Positions 34,113 to 40,133 of a DNA stretch of 40,133 bases are shown here, piece after piece. Within the stretch, counting starts at the first letter, position 1; every line of letters begins with the position of its first letter. The stretch is from Planctomycetota bacterium. Lineage in GTDB: Bacteria > Planctomycetota > Brocadiia > Brocadiales > Brocadiaceae. A program made the translations under genes and the position numbers. Where the stretch lies: the NCBI GenBank assembly GCA_016188675.1, contig JACPHJ010000123.1, forward strand, positions 1 through 40,133, given 5' to 3'. A model generated the notes under the pieces. It saw only the letters and a program-made list of their open reading frames with translations. It was not told the origin of the DNA and made no database searches.

Positions 34113-36347
34113 ATGCGTATTTTCAAATTCAACCGAACTTTAGTAATTATCCTAATCTTCCTCTGTTGCTCTGTTGCAATTGGTTCACCCCCATCAGGAA
34201 TTGGACATACAACGCCTGACAATGATCCGGGGCAAATTCCCAACGATATTAAAGAGGGAACCGGGTCTGTAACTATCGAAGAAATACTTTCTCCAAATAA
34301 ATATTTAAAGAAATACCTGGAGACTGCAAAGAAAGAAGGATTCCAGGAGAAATTACCTGACGGAGAGCATCATCCAATTACCCTGGAGAAAGAGATACCT
34401 TCTACTGCTTTGGGAAAAGATGTCCACCCGGCTATTATTACACCTGGAAACCCTGCCACGCCTGTTACTACGGAACAATCACTTATCGGAGAGGAGAACG
34501 GAACACAAACACCGGCTGTGGACAATACCCCTCTCCAGATTGTTACAGGACAGGAATGTCCTTCTCCCCCCGCTATTGAAGAAAGGGCAACTCAAACATA
34601 CGTTGAGGATAACGAGTCCTTCCAGTCTATTACCGGGGAAGAATCCTCTGCTACTGTCCCTGTGGAGGAAAAGGGTTATCAGAAAAATTTTCAGACTGGC
34701 GAAGGCCATCAGCAGGGTGTCTCTTTTTCAGAGACACTTCACAAAGCTAAGGAAGAAAGCACACCAATGACAGCTGCTGCCACACCGGAACTTCTTACAG
34801 GAACTATTGCTGGTAGAGAGTCCCTGCCGGGAGAGGCGAAAGGGACTCAAGCGCTTGCTGTGGATGATAAAGCCCATTTGACTACAGATGAGAATGGAGC
34901 GTCTTTCACACCTGACGAGGAATCTTCATATGCAGCAACCGAAGGGAGTTCAGACGTATTGGATAAAGATACAAAAGAACCTGAGAAAGGAAAATCCTTG
35001 CCTGAACCTCCGGCGGAGATAATAAAAGAAGCAGAAGATTTAAAATTTGCCTGGGATATATGGCATACCAATCCGACTCTCACGGTCATCATCGCAGTTG
35101 CAATTAGTCTTATTGCAGCCAAAATAGGAGGTTGGTTGGCAAGTATGGTGATGCTTCCCGAGGTGGTTGGGAATTTAATCATGGGAATAATACTTGGGAA
35201 TTTCTTTTTTTTCACAGGGTCTGAGTTTTTTGATTTTCTGAGAACAATGTCATTTTTGAAGATGATATCCTATTTTGGGACATTGTTGCTTCTTTTCACC
35301 GCTGGTCTTCACACAGACCTCAGGGCATTATTGCGGGTGGGTGCTTCCTCATTTCTGGTAAGCCTCGGCGGCATAATAGCGCCTGCCGGATTAGGTCTTA
35401 TCGTAGGCCATTCCCTCCTTTCGGACACTGCATTTAGTTCGAAACTTCTTTTGGCTATTATTATTTGCAATACGAGTACTGGATTATTATTTGCAATCCT
35501 GAGTGAATTAAAGGTAATGAATACCATTGAAGGCAGAATTATAACAGGTGCAACTATTCTTACTGAAATTATTGTGATATTGACCTTTGGTATAGCAAGT
35601 GGAATTGCTACACAGGGTGAAGTATCTGTAATGAATGTATTAGTTACTGCGGGTATTGCATTTTCATTTCTGGCGGTTGTTTTGATAATTGTCTTAAAAT
35701 ACGGGGAGAGATTTGGTAATTTCTTGACGAGCAGAGTGGCAGAGGGTTTAAAGATATCTATCGTAATAATTTTATCACTCCTGTTTGCCTTTATTTCTGG
35801 CTCAATTGGACTTCATGGTGTAATAGGGGCGTTTGCAGCAGGTTTGCTGCTCAGGAATGTAAAGTTTAAAGATTCTGATGATAAAGAATATAGCAACGTG
35901 GAACGCGTTATTCGGCCATATTATATGATTCTTGTGCCAATACTCTTTGTCCGGGTAGGGGCACAGGTGGACCTGGAAAGTATTTTGAATAAGGATGCGG
36001 TACTCATCGGTCTTGCAATAACGGGTGCTGCCGTTATTGGGAAACTATTTTGCAGTGTTTGCCCACTTGAAAAAGGTATAAATCGTATGGCTATCGGTAT
36101 AGGAATGGCAATGAAGCTGGAGGGTACCTTAATTTTATCCGGGATAGGTAGGGACATGGGTATATTGAATGATGTCGTATTTTCCTCTGTTATCATGGTA
36201 ATCGTGTTTACTTCCATTGCATGCCCGTCTATTTTGAAAGCATCCTTTGTTAGAGAAAAAAGGCGTCGTTGTGAAAACTTTCACGTCACCGTTGACGAAA
36301 AAACCAAAGAAATTTATATACGATTTAAAAATAAGGTTCGGGGATGA
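34113..36347 (+). CDS. Kef/CPA2-type cation:proton antiporter with long secreted-type N-terminal extension
   Basis: 744 residues. A signal-like helix (about 8-24), then some 290 residues of low-complexity, Glu/Thr/Pro-rich sequence containing two adjacent 29-residue units (127-155 and 156-184, each starting EE and containing TQT...TG.E). The antiporter membrane domain covers about 322-705 with conserved MVMLPEVVGNLIMGIILGNF, TAGLHTDLRALLRVGASSFL, SIGLHGVIGAFAAGLLLRNV and RVGAQVDLESILNKDAVLIG. No C-terminal RCK/TrkA-N domain follows. The family exchanges K+ or Na+ for protons. The extension should face the extracytoplasmic side. The stop overlaps the uspA start by four bases (ATGA). Confidence 0.87.
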   Translation: MRIFKFNRTLVIILIFLCCSVAIGSPPSGIGHTTPDNDPGQIPNDIKEGTGSVTIEEILSPNKYLKKYLETAKKEGFQEKLPDGEHHPITLEKEIPSTALGKDVHPAIITPGNPATPVTTEQSLIGEENGTQTPAVDNTPLQIVTGQECPSPPAIEERATQTYVEDNESFQSITGEESSATVPVEEKGYQKNFQTGEGHQQGVSFSETLHKAKEESTPMTAAATPELLTGTIAGRESLPGEAKGTQALAVDDKAHLTTDENGASFTPDEESSYAATEGSSDVLDKDTKEPEKGKSLPEPPAEIIKEAEDLKFAWDIWHTNPTLTVIIAVAISLIAAKIGGWLASMVMLPEVVGNLIMGIILGNFFFFTGSEFFDFLRTMSFLKMISYFGTLLLLFTAGLHTDLRALLRVGASSFLVSLGGIIAPAGLGLIVGHSLLSDTAFSSKLLLAIIICNTSTGLLFAILSELKVMNTIEGRIITGATILTEIIVILTFGIASGIATQGEVSVMNVLVTAGIAFSFLAVVLIIVLKYGERFGNFLTSRVAEGLKISIVIILSLLFAFISGSIGLHGVIGAFAAGLLLRNVKFKDSDDKEYSNVERVIRPYYMILVPILFVRVGAQVDLESILNKDAVLIGLAITGAAVIGKLFCSVCPLEKGINRMAIGIGMAMKLEGTLILSGIGRDMGILNDVVFSSVIMVIVFTSIACPSILKASFVREKRRRCENFHVTVDEKTKEIYIRFKNKVRG

Positions 36348-36790
36348 TTTCCTTTAAGAAAATTCTTTGTCCCATAGATTATTCAGATTCTTCTTTCAAT
36401 GTGCTTAAATACGCAATAGAGATGACAATTAAAGACTCGGCGATGCTTTATCTTCTGTACGTAGATGATGAGAATGTATTTGATTATGGAGGGCTTAGGT
36501 TTGACACTGAGCATAACCTTGATACGGAAACAGTTACAAAGATGGAACAAAAACTCAGGAAAAATATCCCTGTAGAAATGAGATGCCGTATAAATGCTGA
36601 AATATTGATTAGAGTGGGTGTCCCTTTCGAAGAGATTTTAAAAGTAGCCCAGGATAAGGAAGTAGACCTTATAGTTATGGGTACTCACGGTCGTACTGGT
36701 ATCGCCCATATGTTTATTGGCAGTGTGGCAGAGAAAGTGATAAGAAATGCCCCTTGTCCAGTCTTATGTATAAGAAACTATCAAAGTTAA
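36344..36790 (+). CDS. universal stress protein UspA family
   Basis: 148 residues. ISFKKILCPIDYSDSSFNVL is the N-terminal strand-loop; LIVMGTHGRTGIAHMFIGSV followed by AEKVIRNAPCPVLCI is the ATP-binding G-2x-G-9x-G(S/T) motif. Translationally coupled to the antiporter by an ATGA overlap, so it is likely a cytoplasmic ATP-binding regulator of that transporter, replacing the missing RCK domain, which is an inference from the gene arrangement. Confidence 0.93.
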   Translation: MISFKKILCPIDYSDSSFNVLKYAIEMTIKDSAMLYLLYVDDENVFDYGGLRFDTEHNLDTETVTKMEQKLRKNIPVEMRCRINAEILIRVGVPFEEILKVAQDKEVDLIVMGTHGRTGIAHMFIGSVAEKVIRNAPCPVLCIRNYQS

Positions 36791-36968
36791 AAGCCATCGA
36801 ATGCCCAATTAAAAATGTCAAACAAACTACCGTAAATGCCTATGAATCCAATTCAATGCTTCATTGCTTCATTTTTTTTCACATCTTCACTCCTCACTAA
36901 GCCCGCATTTATAACCATAATATCTGCATAGTTTACTTGCAAACGAAGTCGGATATACGATATTGGTA

Positions 36969-37154
36969 TTGCACAAAGAATGGCCTGTTTGATTGGATAT
37001 TCTTGATTGCTATATTAGTCAGTAAACGTTGGCTTACATAATATTTAATATTGTAAATGAAATTTAACACATGAAACCACCTTTGCACAATGAAAAGGTG
37101 CGCTTGATTGGATATTGCCTCAGTGTTTATATGGGTAAATAAATTATCGTTTAC
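36969..37154 (+). promoter_or_regulatory. duplicated promoter-operator module upstream of the HPP gene
   Basis: Two direct copies, 36969-37001 and 37083-37116, share TTGCACAA and TTGATTGGATATT. Each supplies a -35 (TTGATT at 36989 and 37104) and an AT-rich -10 (TATATT at 37011; TTATAT at 37127). Each is followed at once by a GTAAA...TTAC inverted site: GTAAACGTTGGCTTAC (37022-37037) and a 20-base version (37135-37154, GTAAAT...CGTTTAC). The 480-base gap 36791-37270 holds no credible gene. Confidence 0.6.
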
Positions 37155-37219
37155 ATAGTGTGTTAATTTGATACCTCTTATATACATATATGAGTAGCAT
37201 TTTGTTTTATAGGCAGTGC

Positions 37220-37235
37220 TGGCACGTATTTTGTT
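37220..37235 (+). promoter_or_regulatory. candidate sigma54 promoter of the HPP gene
   Basis: TGGCACG-TATT-TTGTT matches the -24/-12 consensus TGGCACG-N4-TTGCW except for GT in place of the -12 GC. Transcription would start near 37246. Confidence 0.5.
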
Positions 37236-37254
37236 AAGGCATAGTTAAGGATAA

Positions 37255-37270
37255 GTAAACGAATGGTTAC
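37255..37270. promoter_or_regulatory. 16-bp operator candidate D at the HPP start
   Basis: GTAAACGAATGGTTAC lies immediately before the HPP start codon and between it and the predicted sigma54 start point. It is 13 of 16 identical to the reverse complement of site A. Confidence 0.6.
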
Positions 37271-37273
37271 TTG

Positions 37274-37987
37274 ATGAGGTTTGCACACGTAAAGTATCGT
37301 ATGGATTTAAAAAAGAAGTATACAAGAGAAGTTAAGAAAGTCGTAGACGCCCAATTTGAAGTAAATGGGAATATCGAAGAAGATAAAAGAGGTTTTTTAG
37401 CGTATGTAGCAGATTCATTTAGGCAATCTTCAAATAGGGAGAGGGAAAAAATGCCATTCATAGGAGAGATTAACAAGATTGGTGCAGTTATAAAAAAGTT
37501 ACCGAAGTCTCCACATCCTGCAATCCCTTCAAGAGAAGTATTGCTTTCCTTGCTGGGTGCATTTTTGGGTATAGGGTTTACCGCATTACTTGCCTATCTC
37601 TGGAAGTTTCCAGTTCTATTAGGGCCGTTCGGCGCCAGTTCTGTGTTGATTTATGGCGCATATAAATCTCCGCTGGCACAACCGAGAAATGTGCTCTTGG
37701 GACATTTTGTTTCAGCGTGCATTGGAGTAGTAGTACATGATTTCTTTGGCGCTACGGTTTGGTCTATCGCGCTTGGAGTCGCCCTTGCCCTGGTACTTAT
37801 GACTGTAACCTATTCAATTCATCCGCCAGCCGGTGCAACAGCATATATAGCCGTTCAAACCGGTGGATTAGGTGCTGCATATATGTATATCTTCAATCCG
37901 GTTACCGTAGGTGCCTTTATTTTGGTATTAATTGGTGTGGTCTTCAATAAACTGGGGAAAAGGGAATACCCTACACACTGGTGGTAA
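37274..37987 (+). CDS. HPP-family membrane protein, possible nitrite transporter
   Basis: 237 residues from the ATG at 37274 (a TTG stands one codon earlier). A charged cytoplasmic-looking N-terminal stretch of about 80 residues precedes the HPP domain: SREVLLSLLGAFLGIGFTAL, LLGPFGASSVLIYGAYKSPL then AQPRNVLLGHFVSACIGVVV, TYSIHPPAGATAYIAVQTGG (the HPP motif) and VTVGAFILVLIGVVFNKLG, with four to five helices. HPP proteins of cyanobacteria and plastids have been implicated in nitrite transport. The location before an FNT channel fits. The extension of about 80 residues is longer than usual for the family. Confidence 0.85.
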   Translation: MRFAHVKYRMDLKKKYTREVKKVVDAQFEVNGNIEEDKRGFLAYVADSFRQSSNREREKMPFIGEINKIGAVIKKLPKSPHPAIPSREVLLSLLGAFLGIGFTALLAYLWKFPVLLGPFGASSVLIYGAYKSPLAQPRNVLLGHFVSACIGVVVHDFFGATVWSIALGVALALVLMTVTYSIHPPAGATAYIAVQTGGLGAAYMYIFNPVTVGAFILVLIGVVFNKLGKREYPTHWW

Positions 37988-38022
37988 GAAATGCGCACTT
38001 TTTAGTGTATTCATGAATATGC

Positions 38023-38048
38023 GTGCGTAATTTTGTTAAATTACGTAC
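38023..38048. repeat. hairpin between HPP and FNT genes
   Basis: GTGCGTAATTT and AAATTACGTAC pair at 10 of 11 positions around TGTT. No U-tract; possible mRNA-stability or regulatory structure in the FNT leader. Confidence 0.4.
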
Positions 38049-38208
38049 GTTGAAACTGATGAATTCATTAATAGAAAGGGGGGCGCTAAATAGATTAAAT
38101 TATGAAAGTAAAATAAGTAATTGTATTGAGTTTTAGAAGAGGGGGCATAGTAATTAGTGTTGCTTTAAAAGAGTGTAGACAACACAACATTTTAGAGGAG
38201 AACAATTA

Positions 38209-39102
38209 ATGTTATATACTGGAAACGTAGATACAATTGCAGCGGTATCTTTAAAGAAAGCTACTGCAATGAAACACAGCCTGACAGGCTTCCTGACGCT
38301 ATCTGTGATGGCTGGTTTTTATATTGGATTTGGTGTCCTTCTCATGGTTATTGCGGCTGCTCCTGTCGCAGCGATAAATCCCGGTATAGGTAAAATAGTC
38401 GGAGGCGCTGTATTCCCAATCGCTTTGATATTGGTAGTTATTGGCGGAGCCGAGTTGTTTACCGGATATAACTTACTGATATTAAAAGGTACTTTTCGGG
38501 GTACAGTATCATTCAGCGATGCAATGTTGGGCTGGTTTTGGACATACTTAGGCAACCTGGGTGGATCCATGATTTTTGCGCTTTTAATTTATATGTCCGG
38601 TGTGTTCGCCCCTGATCCATGGCATGCCTTTTTGAACAAGGCGGCTATCTTTAAGATGAATGCGCCATGGTGGGAATTGTTTTTCAGAGGTATTTTTTGT
38701 AACTGGCTCGTATGTCTGGGTATATGGTCTGCTTTTAGGTGTACGAGTGATTCGGGCAAGATAATTATGTGCTGGTGGGTTCTGTTTTGCTTCGTTACGA
38801 CAGGCATGGAACACAGTGTGGCGAATATGACAATATTGACGATTGCGAATTTGCTGCCACATGACCCAGCATTGATTTCATGGGGTAAGATGTTTGGTTG
38901 TAACCTTGTTCCTGTTACCCTTGGTAATATCGTGGGAGGTTCCTTCTTCGTTACATTCCTCTATTGGTTTGCTACGCATATGGATGAAAGAGGAGCCGGT
39001 AAGATGGAAGCTATAAAAGGTGGTTCAGTATCTGGTGAGTTACCACGGGCCGGCGGGATTCCCGAAGAGATTAAGGATATTAAGGTGAAGATGAAACAAT
39101 AA
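38209..39102 (+). CDS. formate/nitrite transporter (FNT/FocA-NirC family)
   Basis: 297 residues, six helices with the re-entrant loops of the pentameric channel. GFYIGFGVLLMVIAAAPVAA then PGIGKIVGGAVFPIALILVV, IGGAELFTGYNLLILKGT (family signature), FFRGIFCNWLVCLGIWSAFR (FCNWLV is the second signature) and VTTGMEHSVANMTILTIANL with the pore His (H after GME). The C-terminal tail from about residue 265 is cytoplasmic. It conducts a small monovalent anion; nitrite is the likeliest in this context, formate the alternative. AGAGGAGAAC precedes the ATG, and a strong terminator lies about 125 bases downstream. Confidence 0.93.
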   Translation: MLYTGNVDTIAAVSLKKATAMKHSLTGFLTLSVMAGFYIGFGVLLMVIAAAPVAAINPGIGKIVGGAVFPIALILVVIGGAELFTGYNLLILKGTFRGTVSFSDAMLGWFWTYLGNLGGSMIFALLIYMSGVFAPDPWHAFLNKAAIFKMNAPWWELFFRGIFCNWLVCLGIWSAFRCTSDSGKIIMCWWVLFCFVTTGMEHSVANMTILTIANLLPHDPALISWGKMFGCNLVPVTLGNIVGGSFFVTFLYWFATHMDERGAGKMEAIKGGSVSGELPRAGGIPEEIKDIKVKMKQ

Positions 39103-39147
39103 AGCAGAAACGCATTCTGAAATAAGACACTAACAGGAAATTGTAAG

Positions 39148-39234
39148 TAAAAGTCCCAGTGCATAAAAGGCTTCCTTGCGCCCCTTTCATCCATAGCGGT
39201 AGCGTTAGAGAAAGTCTCAGTGCACAAAAGGCCG
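39148..39234 (+). repeat. direct repeat AAGTCYCAGTGCAYAAAAGGC, two copies
   Basis: Copies begin at 39149 and 39212, with two Y positions differing. The second copy runs into the terminator stem. Confidence 0.55.
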
Positions 39235-39261
39235 GCGTTGTAAAGCCGGCCTTTTTATTTT
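39226..39261. terminator. rho-independent terminator after the FNT gene
   Basis: AAAAGGCCGGC (39226-39236) and GCCGGCCTTTT (39245-39255) pair around GTTGTAAA, then TTTTATTTTTTTT. The A-rich 5' flank makes it usable from both strands. Confidence 0.9.
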
Positions 39262-39368
39262 TTTTGAACCTGAATTATTTAAATAATAAAGGACAAGTTT
39301 ATTGTCAAGTACCACAGTAGAATTAACCTTTATGAACAGTTACTTTTCGTTCATCCGTGTACTCATTG

Positions 39369-39397
39369 TTGACATACGACACTCCGGGAATTATAAT
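39369..39397 (+). promoter_or_regulatory. perfect-consensus sigma70 promoter
   Basis: TTGACA (39369-39374), 17 bases, TATAAT (39392-39397). Predicted start near 39404. It lies about 350 bases before the SLAC1-like gene; the interval 39421-39690 has no ORF over ten codons that I would support, so it may give a long leader or a small RNA. Confidence 0.8.
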
Positions 39398-39404
39398 ATG
39401 GCAA

Positions 39405-39420
39405 GTAATCAATCGTTTAC
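39405..39420. promoter_or_regulatory. 16-bp operator candidate E at the transcription start
   Basis: GTAATCAATCGTTTAC reads GTAAACGATTGATTAC on the minus strand, the same frame of conserved bases as sites A and D. It begins seven bases after the TATAAT, an ideal repressor position. Confidence 0.65.
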
Positions 39421-39610
39421 ATATAAGGTGGTATTAATTTGGGGTATGCTATAAAGAATATATGAATCACAGCTATTGGTCTGTTTAAGGGCAATGGGGG
39501 AAAGGGTGGATTTGTTAATTAATTTCAATGTAGAAAGGTTAAGAGGTGGCATTAAGCGACTGATAATTTAATGTACAGGATTTCAAAATTGCCACAAAGT
39601 CACCGGATCA

Positions 39611-39667
39611 ATAGGGGCGCGGTGCTCCGTGCCCGCCTTTGATGGTTCAATCATCCTCAATTGAATC
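39611..39667. repeat. small palindromic repeats
   Basis: GGGGCGCGGTGCTCCGTGCCC (39614-) is an imperfect palindrome of dispersed-repeat type, followed by GGTTCAAT/ATTGAATC (39644-39651 with 39660-39667). Confidence 0.4.
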
Positions 39668-39693
39668 AAAATGTTTAGTCTCTGGCTACAAGC

Positions 39694-39722
39694 GCATGGG
39701 CAGGTTTAAAACCTGCCCATGC
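39694..39722. repeat. CAGGTTT-family palindrome, copy 4, covarying arms
   Basis: Perfect 29-base palindrome with arms GCATGGGCAGGTTT and AAACCTGCCCATGC around a central A. The outer arms differ from the copy at 598 but remain fully complementary. Confidence 0.85.
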
Positions 39723-39757
39723 ATGATGTTTCTGTGCATAAATTAAAGATTTGAATT

Positions 39758-40133
39758 ATGAGTGTACTAAAAATTGCAACCTATTCGCTGAACACCCGAT
39801 GGTTTACTGCCGCTGCGGCCACAATAATGATGGCATTCATTACTCAATGGTACGGCTTCAATGCGGTTGTCCCCTATATTTTTATTGCAAGTCTGGTCAT
39901 ATTCCTCTCGGTAGCCATTTTTGAGATTGTTCGGGCGGTGTTGTTCTATACCGATACCCTGAATGAACTGCTTAACCCGGAGAAAACGCTTAATTTATTT
40001 TCTATTGTTGTGGCTATTAATCTAATCGGTGTTTGTTTCTCAAAAGTATTTCACATGTACACAACGGCCAGTATATGCTGGTATGTGGCAATAAGCCTCT
40101 GGCTTAGTATATCGCTCTCCACATTTAGCATCC
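39758..40133 (+). CDS. SLAC1/TehA-like (TDT family) anion transporter, N-terminal part
   Basis: The frame from the ATG at 39758 stays open to the window end (125 residues). NTRWFTAAAATIMMAFITQW and YGFNAVVPYIFIASLVIFLS are hydrophobic helices; TDTLNELLNPEKTLNLFSIV and VAINLIGVCFSKVF match the layout 'L..L..P.....FFTF....NVLG' of the SLAC1/TehA family. Members include plant S-type anion channels that pass nitrate and chloride, and bacterial C4-dicarboxylate/tellurite-resistance transporters. There is no clear ribosome site. Family membership is moderately sure; the substrate is unknown, although context favours an inorganic anion. Confidence 0.6.
   Translation, partial: MSVLKIATYSLNTRWFTAAAATIMMAFITQWYGFNAVVPYIFIASLVIFLSVAIFEIVRAVLFYTDTLNELLNPEKTLNLFSIVVAINLIGVCFSKVFHMYTTASICWYVAISLWLSISLSTFSI

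Noticed and set aside
36933-37187. 84-codon minus-strand ORF before the HPP gene
   Set aside because: It overlaps the duplicated promoter modules, is built from AT-rich repeat sequence and has no ribosome site.

Overview
The window looks like chromosome of an anaerobic autotroph with moderate-to-low GC, most plausibly an anammox planctomycete (Brocadiales, Kuenenia/Brocadia-like). This is inferred from three things together: a complete carbonyl branch of the Wood-Ljungdahl pathway with the bacterial gene set, a neighbouring set of nitrite/nitrate-type transporters, and a sensor protein with a periplasmic c-type heme motif. No rRNA, tRNA, CRISPR array or intact insertion sequence was seen.

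Layout. (1) 1-4 kb: a mazG gene cut by the window edge, a UPF0175/DUF3368 toxin-antitoxin pair, a possible antitoxin remnant, hemB, a HEPN-domain remnant and one unknown gene. (2) 4-16.4 kb: the acetyl-CoA synthase cluster, all on the plus strand: cooC, CO dehydrogenase (acsA/cooS), acetyl-CoA synthase (acsB), a ClpP-family peptidase, acsC, a RACo-type corrinoid reactivator, a second CooC/AcsF ATPase, acsD and acsE. Together they pass a methyl group from methyl-tetrahydrofolate (AcsE) to the corrinoid protein (AcsCD), keep the corrinoid active (RACo), reduce CO2 to CO (AcsA) and assemble acetyl-CoA (AcsB), with two nickel-insertion ATPases. (3) 16.5-19.5 kb: a higBA pair with a readable promoter/operator, an acyl-CoA thioesterase, two small cysteine-rich proteins and a DUF3786 protein that carries the same Fe-S module as AcsC. 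(4) 19.7-24.8 kb: murI, rubrerythrin, a repeat island holding a 100-bp MITE-like element, argG, and a B12-type radical SAM protein.

(5) 24.8-40.1 kb: a signalling and ion-transport region. A dCache/PAS/GAF histidine kinase and a sigma54-activating response regulator are followed by a divergent TetR regulator, a heme-c dCache paralogue of the kinase sensor, a PAS protein, a NarK-like MFS porter, a Kef-type antiporter with a long secreted-type N-terminal extension, UspA, an HPP-family membrane protein, a formate/nitrite channel (FNT) and the start of a SLAC1/TehA-like anion channel gene.

The most interesting signal is in region 5. A 16-bp motif of the form GTAAACG-N5-TTAC recurs at the TetR/heme-sensor divergent promoter, at two places upstream of the HPP gene (with a third, differently spaced version) and exactly at the predicted start point of a perfect-consensus promoter upstream of the SLAC1-like gene. 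This suggests an uncharacterised TetR-family regulon controlling nitrogen-oxyanion sensing and transport. Several families of small palindromic repeats occupy the intergenic spaces throughout.
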